DNA of 64,000 bases, taken from contig LJSU01000018.1 of assembly GCA_001314705.1 (NCBI GenBank), positions 120,308 to 184,307 on the forward strand, given 5' to 3'. This DNA comes from Rhodobacteraceae bacterium HLUCCO07 (lineage in GTDB: Bacteria; Pseudomonadota; Alphaproteobacteria; Rhodobacterales; Rhodobacteraceae). Below the pieces are notes generated by a model. It was not told the origin of the DNA, did not search any database, and worked only from the letters and a program-made list of their open reading frames with translations. The translations under genes were made by a program, and so were the position numbers. The stretch's first letter is position 1. Every line of letters starts with the position of its first letter. Of this stretch, positions 42,944 to 51,828 are shown piece after piece.

Positions 42944-45160
42944 TCAACCGGCACCGTCCTGATCCACCGACTGCCGGACACTCACCCAGGATGACATCGC
43001 CCCAAGTGCGCGTGCGGCCTCTGGCAACTCGTCGAACACTGCAAGACCGGCCTTTCGCGCGCGTTCCTTGTCGCTACGTTGCCGCGCGTCGGTTGCCTCG
43101 GACCCGTCGGACCGCAACACGAGCACGATACGCGGCGCCTCTGGCAGCGCGCTGACGCGCACCGCCTCGCGCACCAACCCGCCGATCACGTCGACGGACT
43201 GGTTGGCCGAGCTGGTGAATACCGGCAGGTTCACATGCACGACGATGGCATCATAGGCGCCTGCGCCGGCAAGAATATCAAGAATCTCGCCAGCCACCGC
43301 ACCGTCCCGATGGCGCAACGTGCCGGCCGGCGTATCGACGGGATTGGAAAGCCCGGTCCCGGGCGGAAGCCCGAGTTTTTCCAGTTCCTGCAACGCTTTC
43401 CGCGGCACCTCCGGTGTGGTCAGCCCGGCCCGGGAAAAGGCGTCGGCCGCCAGGACACTGGTGCCACCGCCATTGCCGAACAACGCCACTCGCCGCAGCG
43501 GTCGCGCGGGGCGATCGGCCTCGGTCTGACAGATCAACAAGGCATCGAGGAAATCATCCAGTGTCTCGGCGATCATCATGCCCGTCTGCTGGGCGATGCC
43601 ATCCCACAGACGCGCCTCGGCGGCCAGTGCGCCGGTGTGAGATGCCGCCGCCCGGCGACCTTCCGCAGTCCGCCCGCCAACCAGCAAGACAACCGGCTTG
43701 CGCGCACCGGCCTGCCGCAGGCGCGCCACGAAACGGCGACCGTCCCGGACGTCCTCGACATAAAGCCCGATCACCTTGGTCTCGGGATCGCACAGATGAT
43801 ATTCCAGCAGATCGGCAGGGCCGAGATCGGCACTGTTGCCAAGCGTGGTCACGGCCGAATATCTCAGTCCGCGCTGCTCACCGCGCAGGATCACATCGAC
43901 CGCAAGCCCCCCGGATTGCGAGATCACGGCGACACCACCGGGTTCCGGGGTGGAACCGCCGACAAAGGTCAACCCGCCGCGGGGGCTGTGTATGCCCAGG
44001 CAGTTCGGCCCGATCAGTCTCGTTCCGGCGTCGCGCGCCGCCTCGAGAAGGCGGGCCTCCCGGTCCTGGCCGTCCTCGGCCTCGCCAAAGCCCGAGGACA
44101 TCACCTGAACGAAGCGCGCCCGCCCCGGGGCCGCGGCAATGGCGTCGATCGCCGCTTCCGCGGCAACTGCGACATAGGCGAAATCGACCGGCTCGGGCAG
44201 GTCGGCAAGCGTGGGAACCGCCGCGAACCCCTCCACCTCGGCGGCCTTGGGATGCACGGGTTGAATCCGCCCCTTGTAACCATAGGCAAGGCTATGGCGG
44301 ATCACCTCGTTTCCGAAGCTCGTTCCCGACGCAGAGGCGCCAAGCACCGCGATCGACTGCGGCCGGAACAGGGGCCGGAATGTCTTTTGAACGGCTTCGG
44401 GATCGAGAGGCGGCGGTTCGGGCACCGGCTGGAGAGGGGTGGGCGCAAGGAGAATGCGTGCATCCACCGCAATGGCGCCGTCGCCATGCACGATCAGCGG
44501 ATTGATGTCGATGGCACTCGCCTGACCGTCCAGCGCAGACATCAACCCATCGCGCCCGCCCAAGGCCAGAAGCGCGGAAATGATCGCCCCTTCGTCACAG
44601 GGTGCCATTCCACGCGCGCCGCGCAGCAGCGGCGCCGAGCGCAGGGCATCGATCATGCCGCGTGCATCCGCCTCGGTGATCGGACAGGCCCGAAAGGCGA
44701 CGTCCTCAAAGATTTCCACGAAGACACCGCCAAGCCCGAGCATCACGCAAGGCCCAAGCCGGGCATCCCAGAACCCGCCAAGCACCATCTCCAGACCGGG
44801 CGCGCTTTGCTCCTCGACGAGAAACCCGTCAATGGCGGCCCCGGCGCGGTCGGCGGCCTTGGCGATCTCGTCGAGCGCATCGCGTGTCTCCGCCGCGGTC
44901 TCAAGGCCGAGCCTGACGCCACCGAAGTCCGATTTATGGGCGCCATCACGGGTCAGGACCTTGGCAACCATGGGCGCACGCAAGCCTGCAAGTGCGGATT
45001 CGGTGGCGTCCTGCGGAGTGCGCAGTCGCCGCCCCTGCGGCGCCGGAATCCCGGCGGCCCGCAAAAGCGCCTTGGCTTCGAGCTCCGAAATCGCGGTCGC
45101 CCCTGCCTCACGCGCCGCATCGGCTGCGCGTGTCGCGGTCTCGATCAGCGAAATTTCCAT
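42944..45160 (-). CDS. ADP-forming acyl-CoA synthetase (acetate-CoA ligase family)
   Basis: A 738-residue fused alpha/beta enzyme that forms acyl-CoA with ATP through a phosphohistidine, or makes ATP in reverse. The ATP-grasp half is N-terminal (ISELEAKALLRAAGIPAPQ to INPLIVHGDGAIAVDAR), followed by the CoA-binding domain (AVLGASASGTSFGNEVIRHS), GPNCLGIHSPRGG, ISQSGGLAVDVI and the phosphohistidine motif SHTGALAAEARLWDG. The order is the permuted one seen in some bacterial pimeloyl/acetyl-CoA ligase-like proteins. Its start overlaps the enoyl-CoA hydratase stop by 16 bases, so they are co-transcribed behind the TRAP genes. It is a good candidate for activating the imported acid. Confidence 0.88.
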   Translation of the reverse strand: MEISLIETATRAADAAREAGATAISELEAKALLRAAGIPAPQGRRLRTPQDATESALAGLRAPMVAKVLTRDGAHKSDFGGVRLGLETAAETRDALDEIAKAADRAGAAIDGFLVEEQSAPGLEMVLGGFWDARLGPCVMLGLGGVFVEIFEDVAFRACPITEADARGMIDALRSAPLLRGARGMAPCDEGAIISALLALGGRDGLMSALDGQASAIDINPLIVHGDGAIAVDARILLAPTPLQPVPEPPPLDPEAVQKTFRPLFRPQSIAVLGASASGTSFGNEVIRHSLAYGYKGRIQPVHPKAAEVEGFAAVPTLADLPEPVDFAYVAVAAEAAIDAIAAAPGRARFVQVMSSGFGEAEDGQDREARLLEAARDAGTRLIGPNCLGIHSPRGGLTFVGGSTPEPGGVAVISQSGGLAVDVILRGEQRGLRYSAVTTLGNSADLGPADLLEYHLCDPETKVIGLYVEDVRDGRRFVARLRQAGARKPVVLLVGGRTAEGRRAAASHTGALAAEARLWDGIAQQTGMMIAETLDDFLDALLICQTEADRPARPLRRVALFGNGGGTSVLAADAFSRAGLTTPEVPRKALQELEKLGLPPGTGLSNPVDTPAGTLRHRDGAVAGEILDILAGAGAYDAIVVHVNLPVFTSSANQSVDVIGGLVREAVRVSALPEAPRIVLVLRSDGSEATDARQRSDKERARKAGLAVFDELPEAARALGAMSSWVSVRQSVDQDGAG

Positions 45161-45930
45161 TCCGGCGTCCTTTTCTCGTTGAAGGCGCGCACGCCCTCGG
45201 CCCGATCATCGCTGGCCGATAGACGTTGATGAACGGAGACTTCCAATGCCAGGCCAACCTTGAGCGGCGCATCAATGCCACCATCCATCGCCCGCTTCGC
45301 GCCTTGGACTGCAAGCGGTGCGTTGGCCGCGATCCGCCGCGCCACGGCGATCGCGGCCTCCAGTTCTTCCCCCGGCGGATGCAGCGCGTTGACAAGCCCC
45401 CAATCATGCGCCTCGCGCGCAGAGAACTTCTCGCCCGTGAGGATCAACTCCTTGGCGCGGCGCAGGCCGAGGGCGCGCGGCAAAAGCTGCGTGCCGCCCG
45501 CGCCGGGCATGATTCCAAGCGTGATCTCGGGCAAACCGAAAACCGCGTTCTCGGCCGCATGAACGAAATCCGCACCAAGGGCGAGTTCGCACCCGCCCCC
45601 GAGCGCATAACCGCGAACCGCGGCGATGACGGGCCAGGGAAAGTTCCACAGGCTTTCGAAGGTATCGCGGTAAAGCGCGTGCTGCTTGCGCCATGCGTCG
45701 TTCGACATCCCGGCGCGTTCCTTGAGATCCGCGCCCACGCTGAAGGCCCGCTCCCCCGCGCCGGTCAGCACCACGGCGCGGATGTCGTCGCGCCGCCTGA
45801 GCGTCGTGCCGAAAAGCGCGAGCATCTCTTCGGCCATGGCGGTGTCGAACGCGTTCATCGCCTGCGGGCGATCCAGGGTGACGACGACAACGCCGCCCCC
45901 TGTCTCGGAAAGCTGCAATCGCCGTGTCAA
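45145..45930 (-). CDS. Enoyl-CoA hydratase/isomerase family protein
   Basis: A 261-residue crotonase. Both catalytic glutamates are in place: in ALGGGCELALGAD and GLPEITLGIMPGAGG, with the oxyanion segments AFSVGADLKERA and AVRGYALGGG. These support true hydratase activity. The start appears to be a TTG at 45930 that overlaps the dctM stop; no better ATG or GTG exists nearby. It lies between the TRAP transporter and the acyl-CoA synthetase, which argues for hydration of an unsaturated acyl-CoA made by the pathway. The substrate is unknown. Confidence 0.9.
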   Translation of the reverse strand: MTRRLQLSETGGGVVVVTLDRPQAMNAFDTAMAEEMLALFGTTLRRRDDIRAVVLTGAGERAFSVGADLKERAGMSNDAWRKQHALYRDTFESLWNFPWPVIAAVRGYALGGGCELALGADFVHAAENAVFGLPEITLGIMPGAGGTQLLPRALGLRRAKELILTGEKFSAREAHDWGLVNALHPPGEELEAAIAVARRIAANAPLAVQGAKRAMDGGIDAPLKVGLALEVSVHQRLSASDDRAEGVRAFNEKRTPEWKFR

Positions 45931-47195
45931 CGCAACACCCCCGGCAGCCAGGTTGCCAGCCCCGGCAGGAAGATCATGAGGATCGCATAGCCAACACCGA
46001 CCGCGACGAACATCATTGCACTGCCGAAGGCCCGATCCGCAGAGAGGTTGATCACACTGGACGCGGTGTAGAGCCCGACACAGACCGGTGGGGTCAGCAA
46101 CCCGAGACCGGCAAAGGCCGTGAACACGATGTAGAGATGCGTCAGCGGTATGTCGAGGCTGACCGCGACTGCCATGAACACCGGGACTGTCAGATAGAAC
46201 ACCGGAACGATCTCGATAAACGTGCCCAGGATCAGGCAGACGACCCCGACCACGAAGAGGAACATGATCGGCGTCACGCCATATTCGACGAAGAAGGTGG
46301 TGAGCTTCTGCGGTGCCTGGGTATAGGTCAGCACGACCGACAAGAAGGTCGCCATCGCGATGATCGAAAAGATCACGGCCGTGGTAACCGCCGTTCCCTG
46401 TAGTGACTGCCAGAGCGTCTTGTAGGTCAGTTCACGGTGAACCGTGAACCCCAGGAAGATCGCCCAGATTGAGGCGACGGCCGCCGTTTCCGATGGTGTC
46501 AGCAACCCGCTGTAAATTCCGCCCAGGATGATCACCGGTGTCAGCAAGCCGGGCAGCGCCTCGCGAAACGTGCTGAGCCGATGGGCGAGGCTTGCACGCG
46601 TTTCCCGCTCCATGTGCCAACAGCGGATCACCACGACGATGATGAGGATCACGAGAAGCGTCAGGCCGGGGAATACTCCAGCGGCGAAAGTGTCCGATAC
46701 CGGCACACCGGTGAGCGCCGAATAGATGATCGCGGCGTTTGACGGGGGGATCAGGGCCTCAAGCAGGCCCGCCGCCGCGGCAAGTGCCACGGTGAAGGGC
46801 GCGGAATACCCCTTGCGCAACATCTGCGGCATCATGATCGAACCGACCGCCGTGATCGCGGCGAGGATCGAACCGCAAAACGCGGCGAAAAAGCCCATCG
46901 TGATGACCATCGCAACCCCGAGCCCGCCGGGCCAGTGCCCGACAAGCGCCATTGCGAAGTCGACCAGCCGCCGGGCAACACCGGAACGCAGCATGACGAG
47001 GCCGGCAAAGACGAACAGCGGAATGGCGAGCAGCACCTGCTTGGTGACCGCGCCAAACGCGATCTGGATCAGTGTGGACCAGGGAAGGTCCAGACCCTGG
47101 GTTGCGACCGCGCTCGAACCGATACCGAAGACAAGGAAAATCGGGAGCGAAAGGAAAAGAAGAACGAGCGACAGCCCGATGACGACAGGGACCAT
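45927..47195 (-). CDS. TRAP transporter large permease DctM
   Basis: A 422-residue, about twelve-helix DctM-type subunit of a tripartite ATP-independent periplasmic transporter, driven by sodium or proton gradient. Typical features are GLLEALIPPSNAAIIYSALTG, FFAAFCGSILAAITAVG, LTPSETAAVASIWAI and the C-terminal GLGLLTPPVCVGLY. The start at 47195 is three bases after the dctQ stop. With dctQ and dctP it forms a complete importer for an organic acid or related solute. Confidence 0.93.
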   Translation of the reverse strand: MVPVVIGLSLVLLFLSLPIFLVFGIGSSAVATQGLDLPWSTLIQIAFGAVTKQVLLAIPLFVFAGLVMLRSGVARRLVDFAMALVGHWPGGLGVAMVITMGFFAAFCGSILAAITAVGSIMMPQMLRKGYSAPFTVALAAAAGLLEALIPPSNAAIIYSALTGVPVSDTFAAGVFPGLTLLVILIIVVVIRCWHMERETRASLAHRLSTFREALPGLLTPVIILGGIYSGLLTPSETAAVASIWAIFLGFTVHRELTYKTLWQSLQGTAVTTAVIFSIIAMATFLSVVLTYTQAPQKLTTFFVEYGVTPIMFLFVVGVVCLILGTFIEIVPVFYLTVPVFMAVAVSLDIPLTHLYIVFTAFAGLGLLTPPVCVGLYTASSVINLSADRAFGSAMMFVAVGVGYAILMIFLPGLATWLPGVLR

Positions 47196-47198
47196 GGA

Positions 47199-47738
47199 TC
47201 ATGCCTCCGCTTGGTTGGATTGCGTTGCGGAAACGTCGGGATCAGTGTCCCCGACAATTGCTTTCAGGAGATTCTCCAGCGCGAAGCTGGTCAGGATGGC
47301 AAAGCCAACCGGGAAGGACAGGTAGATCCACCAGATCGGGAAGGCCCACTCCATCTCGGTCTTCTGTCCAACCGTCTTGAACACTGTCGTGGCGTCAAAA
47401 CCGGCGTAACAGAACACGACACCAGCCCCGATCGCGATGAGTGCGACGATGGCACGCAGCGCGCGGGCGGGTCGCGGAGACAATCGCTCGGGCAGGAAAT
47501 CGACCGCGATATGCGATCCGCTGCGCATGAGGATGCCGGCAACCGGAAAGATCAGCCAGGGCATGAGGATCGGCGGCAGCTCCATCACCATGTTGTATCC
47601 GATGCCGGTCACATACCGGGTGACCGCTCCACCAAACACCGTCAGGACCATGAAGCCGACCAGGATCCCTGCAAATGTCTTGACGACGATCTCAAGAATG
47701 TTGTTGAGCCCGACAAGGGCGCGCAGCGCGGATGTCAT
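47199..47738 (-). CDS. TRAP transporter small permease DctQ
   Basis: A 179-residue four-helix DctQ-type subunit. The ATG at 47738 follows GGGGAG; the ORF start at 47783 is too early. Features are VLTVFGGAVTRYVTGIGYNMVMELPPILMPW and GSHIAVDFLPERLSPR, characteristic of the family, plus a C-terminal VGFAILTSFALENLL helix. It is encoded between dctP and dctM, close to both. Confidence 0.91.
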   Translation of the reverse strand: MTSALRALVGLNNILEIVVKTFAGILVGFMVLTVFGGAVTRYVTGIGYNMVMELPPILMPWLIFPVAGILMRSGSHIAVDFLPERLSPRPARALRAIVALIAIGAGVVFCYAGFDATTVFKTVGQKTEMEWAFPIWWIYLSFPVGFAILTSFALENLLKAIVGDTDPDVSATQSNQAEA

Positions 47739-47810
47739 TGGAATCTCCCCGAAAATGAATTCAGTATGGGGGCTGCTCCGCACATGGCGGAGCAGCGCCG
47801 ATATGGTGGT

Positions 47811-48842
47811 CTACTGGCTGGAATATTCCAGCACGGCCTCCATCACCTCGGGGTCGATCATCTTGCGCAACCCGGGAAAGACTTCCTCCCTGTTGATGCG
47901 CTCGAACTCCTCCTGCGCTTCTTCGCTCAAGGTGTCCACCTGGCCGCCTCGTTCTTCGAATTCCTCCAGAACCTCGTCCGAGAAGGCCATGATCGATTCC
48001 GTGGATTCCTCCGAGATTTCCTCACCCACTTCGGTCAGCAGGTCCTGAACGTCTTCGGGAAGCCCGTCCCACCAGGCCTGATTGGCGAGGATGAACGAAT
48101 CCGCGTAGAACTGGTGAGGCAGTTCCGCATACTTGATATGGTCCCACCAGCTATAAGCCTTGATGGCCGAGGGCACGGTCGCGAAAGTGTCGATCATCCC
48201 GTTCTGAAGCGCCGTGTAGACCTCGCCTGTGGGCATCGAGACCGCATCCGCGCCAAGAGCGCTCCAGCGCGGCCGTTCGACACCACTGAGATAGCGTGCC
48301 TTGAGACCGTCATAGGCGTCGGGCGAGGTCAACGGACGCTTGGCCGTGAAGGACATGAACGGTCCGGTGGGATTGTAGGCGATGAACTTGGTGCGCGTCC
48401 GGGTGAGCACATCATTCCAGATCTCCTGGCCCACCTCGGTTTCACGGAAGAAATTGCGAAGATGATCGAAGTCCTCGAAAACCCCCGGAAGCGCTTCGAC
48501 GTTATAGTTCTGGTTCACCGGCGGGAAGCTCACCGTTCCGACAACGCCGCCAAGCTGGACAGAGCCCGAAGTCAACGCGCCCATGATCTCGCGAATGCCG
48601 AAAAGCTGCCCGGACGGAAAGGTTTCGATCCGGATCTTGCCTTCGCCTCTCTCATTCACCCGGTCGGCGAATTCCTGGCTGTATATAGCGCTGTGGTGTT
48701 TGGGGGCCCAGTGATAGCTGAGTCGCGCAACAATCTCTTCGGCCGATGCGACGGGGGCCCAAACGACTCCCGCGACAAGGCCAAGCCCCAGGGTTGTGGC
48801 GGCACGGACCCGCCGCAGCGTGTTTGCAATATTCTCTGACAT
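47811..48842 (-). CDS. TRAP transporter solute-binding protein DctP
   Basis: A 343-residue periplasmic solute receptor. A signal peptide (ATTLGLGLVAGVVWAPVASA, cleaved near residue 33) precedes the binding domain, which begins ARLSYHWAPKHHSAI. The conserved segments EVYTALQNGMIDTFATV and YADSFILANQAWWDGLP are present; a conserved Arg in the MSFTAKRPLTSPDAYDGLKARYL region would bind a carboxylate, as in the family. It has a good ribosome binding site (GGAGG). It heads the dctPQM-hydratase-synthetase operon, 75 bases from the palindrome at 48917. The ligand is unknown; a carboxylate is likely. Confidence 0.92.
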   Translation of the reverse strand: MSENIANTLRRVRAATTLGLGLVAGVVWAPVASAEEIVARLSYHWAPKHHSAIYSQEFADRVNERGEGKIRIETFPSGQLFGIREIMGALTSGSVQLGGVVGTVSFPPVNQNYNVEALPGVFEDFDHLRNFFRETEVGQEIWNDVLTRTRTKFIAYNPTGPFMSFTAKRPLTSPDAYDGLKARYLSGVERPRWSALGADAVSMPTGEVYTALQNGMIDTFATVPSAIKAYSWWDHIKYAELPHQFYADSFILANQAWWDGLPEDVQDLLTEVGEEISEESTESIMAFSDEVLEEFEERGGQVDTLSEEAQEEFERINREEVFPGLRKMIDPEVMEAVLEYSSQ

Positions 48843-48916
48843 GTTTCCTCCCTACGTCCAGTTCTGGACTGCTTAGCGTCGCAATCCAAGGCAGGGCCAA
48901 AGATTCGACTACTGAT

Positions 48917-48930
48917 GAATGTTGACATTC
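48917..48930. promoter_or_regulatory. Candidate GntR operator between dctP and the SDR gene
   Basis: GAATGTTGACATTC is a palindrome except for its central TG; its octamer TGTTGACA (48920-48927) is identical to those at 40283 and 53318 (reverse). It lies 49 bases upstream of the SDR and 75 bases upstream of dctP. Confidence 0.55.
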
Positions 48931-48978
48931 TTAATTTCCTTACGTCAACTCCTCTTTGTCCAAACAGGAGGGAAAACA

Positions 48979-49752
48979 ATGCTGCGCACCGATTTTCAGA
49001 GCGATATCGTACTGGTCACGGGGGCGACGGCGGGCTTCGGGCTCGCAATAGCCCGCAAGTTCCATTCGGCCGGCGCCCGAGTCGTCGCCGTCGGTCGCCG
49101 TAAGGACCGGCTCGCAACCCTGCAGGAAGAACTGGGTGACCGCCTCTTGCCGCTGGCACTCGATGTCGGGAACATTGCCGATATCGCACGGGAAATGGAA
49201 CAACTTCCTGCGGATTTCCGTGATCTCACCTTGCTTGTGAACAACGCCGGGTTCGGCACCGACCGGGGTGCGGTCCAGGATGCGGCGCTCGCGGATTGGG
49301 ACGACATGGTGAACGTCAATATCCGGGGCCTGCTGCACATGACCCACCACGCGCTCCCCGGAATGCTCGCGCGGGGCCGTGGCCAGATCATCAATATCGG
49401 CTCGGTTGCGGGCCGGGCCGTCGGGCCGACCAACGCCGTCTACAGCGCGACGAAATCCTTCGTCCTTCAATTCACCAAGGCCCTGAAAACCGATCTGATC
49501 GGCACGCCGGTCCGCGCAAGCTACATCGCGCCCGGTGCGGCCGAGACCGAGTTCTCGCTGGTCCGCTGGCAGGGTGACGAGGGCCGGGCGGCCAAGGCTT
49601 ATGCCGGGTATCAACCGCTGACCGCCGAAGACATCGCCGAGGCCGTCTTCTTCTCGGCGGCGATGCCCGCGCATGTCGATGTCACCGAGCTGGAGCTGAT
49701 GCCGCATCAACAGGGGTTCGGGCCGCGCATCTTCGCGCGCGACCAAGGCTGA
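48979..49752 (+). CDS. SDR-family oxidoreductase, YdfG-like
   Basis: A 257-residue short-chain dehydrogenase. The start at 48979 follows CAGGAGG; the ORF start is earlier. Motifs are TGATAGFG (nucleotide binding), AVGRRKDRL with Arg pairs suggesting NADP, NNAG, and the catalytic Ser-Tyr-Lys as IGSVAGRAVGPTNAVYSATK. The overall pattern (NIADIAREMEQLPADFRDLTLLVNNAG, LELMPHQQ near the end) matches YdfG-type enzymes that oxidise 3-hydroxy acids such as 3-hydroxyisobutyrate or L-allo-threonine. It is divergent from dctP around a palindrome, so it likely works in the same pathway. Confidence 0.88.
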   Translation: MLRTDFQSDIVLVTGATAGFGLAIARKFHSAGARVVAVGRRKDRLATLQEELGDRLLPLALDVGNIADIAREMEQLPADFRDLTLLVNNAGFGTDRGAVQDAALADWDDMVNVNIRGLLHMTHHALPGMLARGRGQIINIGSVAGRAVGPTNAVYSATKSFVLQFTKALKTDLIGTPVRASYIAPGAAETEFSLVRWQGDEGRAAKAYAGYQPLTAEDIAEAVFFSAAMPAHVDVTELELMPHQQGFGPRIFARDQG

Positions 49753-49764
49753 CGGCGGCCCGGA

Positions 49765-50523
49765 TCAGGCCCCGCCACCGACATCGAGCGTCGAGCCCGT
49801 GATATAGGAGGCCTCGTCCGACAACAGCCAGACAATCGCGTGGGCGACCTCGTCGGGGGTGCCCGCGCGCCCCATCGGCATCCTTGGCCCGACCTTCTCG
49901 ATCCTGCCGGCCATCCCCGCGCGCGCGTGAATGGGCGTGTCGATCAGGCCGGGACGCACCGACATGACCCTGATCCCCTCGCGCGCCACTTCCAGCGCGA
50001 AACCATGGGTAAAGGCATCGAGCGCCGCTTTCGAGGCCGCGTAGTGCACATAGAGTTTCGGAGCGCCATGAACGGCCGCAAGCGACGAGACATTGACGAT
50101 CGTGCCCCCCGGACCGCCTCTTTCGGTCGACAGCCGTGCCGCGGCCTCGCGGGCGGCGATCATCGCCCCGGTGACATTCACACGCATCAAACCGTCGATC
50201 TCGTCGCCATCCATCTCCTCGAGACGCATGGCGCGCGCAGCAACCCGCGCCGCGTTGTTCACGAGGCCACCAAGCGGCGGCAAGGCGGCGTCCACGGCGC
50301 GAAACAGCTCGATCACTTCTTCCTCTTTGCCCATGTCGGCGTGAAAGGCCTGCGCCACCCCGCCCGCATCGACGATATCGGCGACGACCTTCTGCGCGCC
50401 CTCCCGACCGGACCTGTAGTGAACGGCAACGGCCCATCCTCGCGAGGCGGCAAGCAGGGCGGTCGCGGCGCCGATTCCGCCCGCCGCACCGGTAACGATC
50501 ACGGTCTTCTGAGTCATGGTCAT
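49765..50523 (-). CDS. SDR-family oxidoreductase, classical type
   Basis: A 252-residue classical SDR. Motifs are TGAAGGIG, AVHYRSGREGAQ, NNAARV, NVSSLAAV and YAASKAALDAF (catalytic Tyr/Lys), with a C-terminal GSTLDVGGGA. The HYRSGRE segment after the second strand suggests NADPH. The start at 50523 has AAGGAG upstream and overlaps the MFS stop (ATGA). It is the last gene of the three-gene unit with the MFS and FAD genes, and is convergent with the YdfG-like gene 12 bases away. The substrate is unknown. Confidence 0.88.
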   Translation of the reverse strand: MTMTQKTVIVTGAAGGIGAATALLAASRGWAVAVHYRSGREGAQKVVADIVDAGGVAQAFHADMGKEEEVIELFRAVDAALPPLGGLVNNAARVAARAMRLEEMDGDEIDGLMRVNVTGAMIAAREAAARLSTERGGPGGTIVNVSSLAAVHGAPKLYVHYAASKAALDAFTHGFALEVAREGIRVMSVRPGLIDTPIHARAGMAGRIEKVGPRMPMGRAGTPDEVAHAIVWLLSDEASYITGSTLDVGGGA

Positions 50524-51746
50524 GCTTCTGTCTCCTTCTCGATTGCCTCTGTTCCCCGGACGACGACCACCGCGCTCACCGCGAACGCAACGGCAAGGCA
50601 GACGATGCCCGGCGTGTAGCTCCCGGTTGCCAGCACCGACATGCTCAGCAAGGCAGGGCCAAAGAGCCCCCCCAGATAGGCAAAGACCATCGACCCCGCG
50701 GTCGCGGACAGAACCCCGCCCTGGCCGCCGCGTGCCTCACCGGCGCGCGCCACCTCGGCGAGCAACACCCCGCTCCAGCCCATCGGCACAAAGCCCAGCG
50801 CGATACTGATCAGGGCGATGGCCACCCATGGCCATTCCGGCCCCAGGAAAAGCAGGATCATCAGCAGCCCCGCCCCCGACCAGGCAAGCCATGACAGAAC
50901 CTGCCGCGGGCGCCCCGAGTCCGCGCGCCATCCCCAGTAGAGCCGGCCGAAAATGCTCGCCGTCATCGTCAGCGAAAGCATCGCCGCTGCGCCTTCGGGT
51001 GGCAGCTGGCTTTCGCGCCAGATCATCGCGATATAGACCGACATGAACCCGAACTGCGCCATCGAGAACGCAAAGACCGCAATCGCCAGACCGCGTTGCA
51101 CCGGATCGGCCAGCACGTCCCGCGCCGGCGCGAAGGGCAGCTTGAACCGGATCGACACGCCCGCTAGCCCGTCCTGCCCGAGCCTGTTGCCGACAAGCGG
51201 TGACAACCCCGCAACCAGGATCGCCAGTGCCATGGTGGCGATTGCCGCCATGCGCCAGTCCGACATCAGCACGATAACAGGCAGGACAAAGCCCGCCGCC
51301 GCACCGCCGATCGCCACGCTCGATTGCTTGAACGAGAACACGAGGTTCCGGTGCCGGCCGACCGCGATCCGATTGAGCAGCCGCGACCCGATCGGGTTGA
51401 CCGGTCCATAGCCGATCCCGATCAGGATCGCGCCCAGCACAACCAGCACCGGCCCGTTCGCAAGCGCAAGGGCCAGCGCACCGAGGGCGACGACGGCAAG
51501 CGATGCCGACGCGCCATTGAACGACCCCCATCTTGCCACGACTCCGGCCGTCCCGGTCGACGAGACCAGCGCCGTTGCAAATATGATCGCTGTGAAAATC
51601 CCGATGAAATCGGCATCAAGGCCAAGCCCCAGCGCCGCGAATGGGGCCAGTACAGGGGCGGTTTGCACCGCCGCCACCACCGCCGTCTGGTAAATCAGCA
51701 CAAAGCCGATTCCAAGAACGGCATTCTGGGGTGATGGCTTGCTCAT
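50520..51746 (-). CDS. MFS transporter
   Basis: A 408-residue major facilitator superfamily protein with twelve hydrophobic segments; ATG at 51746 chosen, with a GTG at 51770 also possible. Features are the loop GVVARWGSFNG between helices 2 and 3, GIGYGPVNPIGSRLL, and a second-half GRLYWGWRADSGRPR. It lies between the FAD-protein and SDR genes. It may import or export a pathway compound alongside the TRAP system; the substrate cannot be assigned. Confidence 0.88.
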   Translation of the reverse strand: MSKPSPQNAVLGIGFVLIYQTAVVAAVQTAPVLAPFAALGLGLDADFIGIFTAIIFATALVSSTGTAGVVARWGSFNGASASLAVVALGALALALANGPVLVVLGAILIGIGYGPVNPIGSRLLNRIAVGRHRNLVFSFKQSSVAIGGAAAGFVLPVIVLMSDWRMAAIATMALAILVAGLSPLVGNRLGQDGLAGVSIRFKLPFAPARDVLADPVQRGLAIAVFAFSMAQFGFMSVYIAMIWRESQLPPEGAAAMLSLTMTASIFGRLYWGWRADSGRPRQVLSWLAWSGAGLLMILLFLGPEWPWVAIALISIALGFVPMGWSGVLLAEVARAGEARGGQGGVLSATAGSMVFAYLGGLFGPALLSMSVLATGSYTPGIVCLAVAFAVSAVVVVRGTEAIEKETEA

Positions 51747-51828
51747 GTGATCATGCTCCGCCAGACCCACGGTCCGTGCCGGGCAGGATGGCGCGGGTTC
51801 ACGCCCAGGATCGAGCGATCTTCTTTCA

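Noticed and set aside
43079-45229. 716-codon plus-strand ORF opposite the acyl-CoA synthetase
   Set aside because: Antisense shadow produced by high GC codon bias; composition is typical of shadows.
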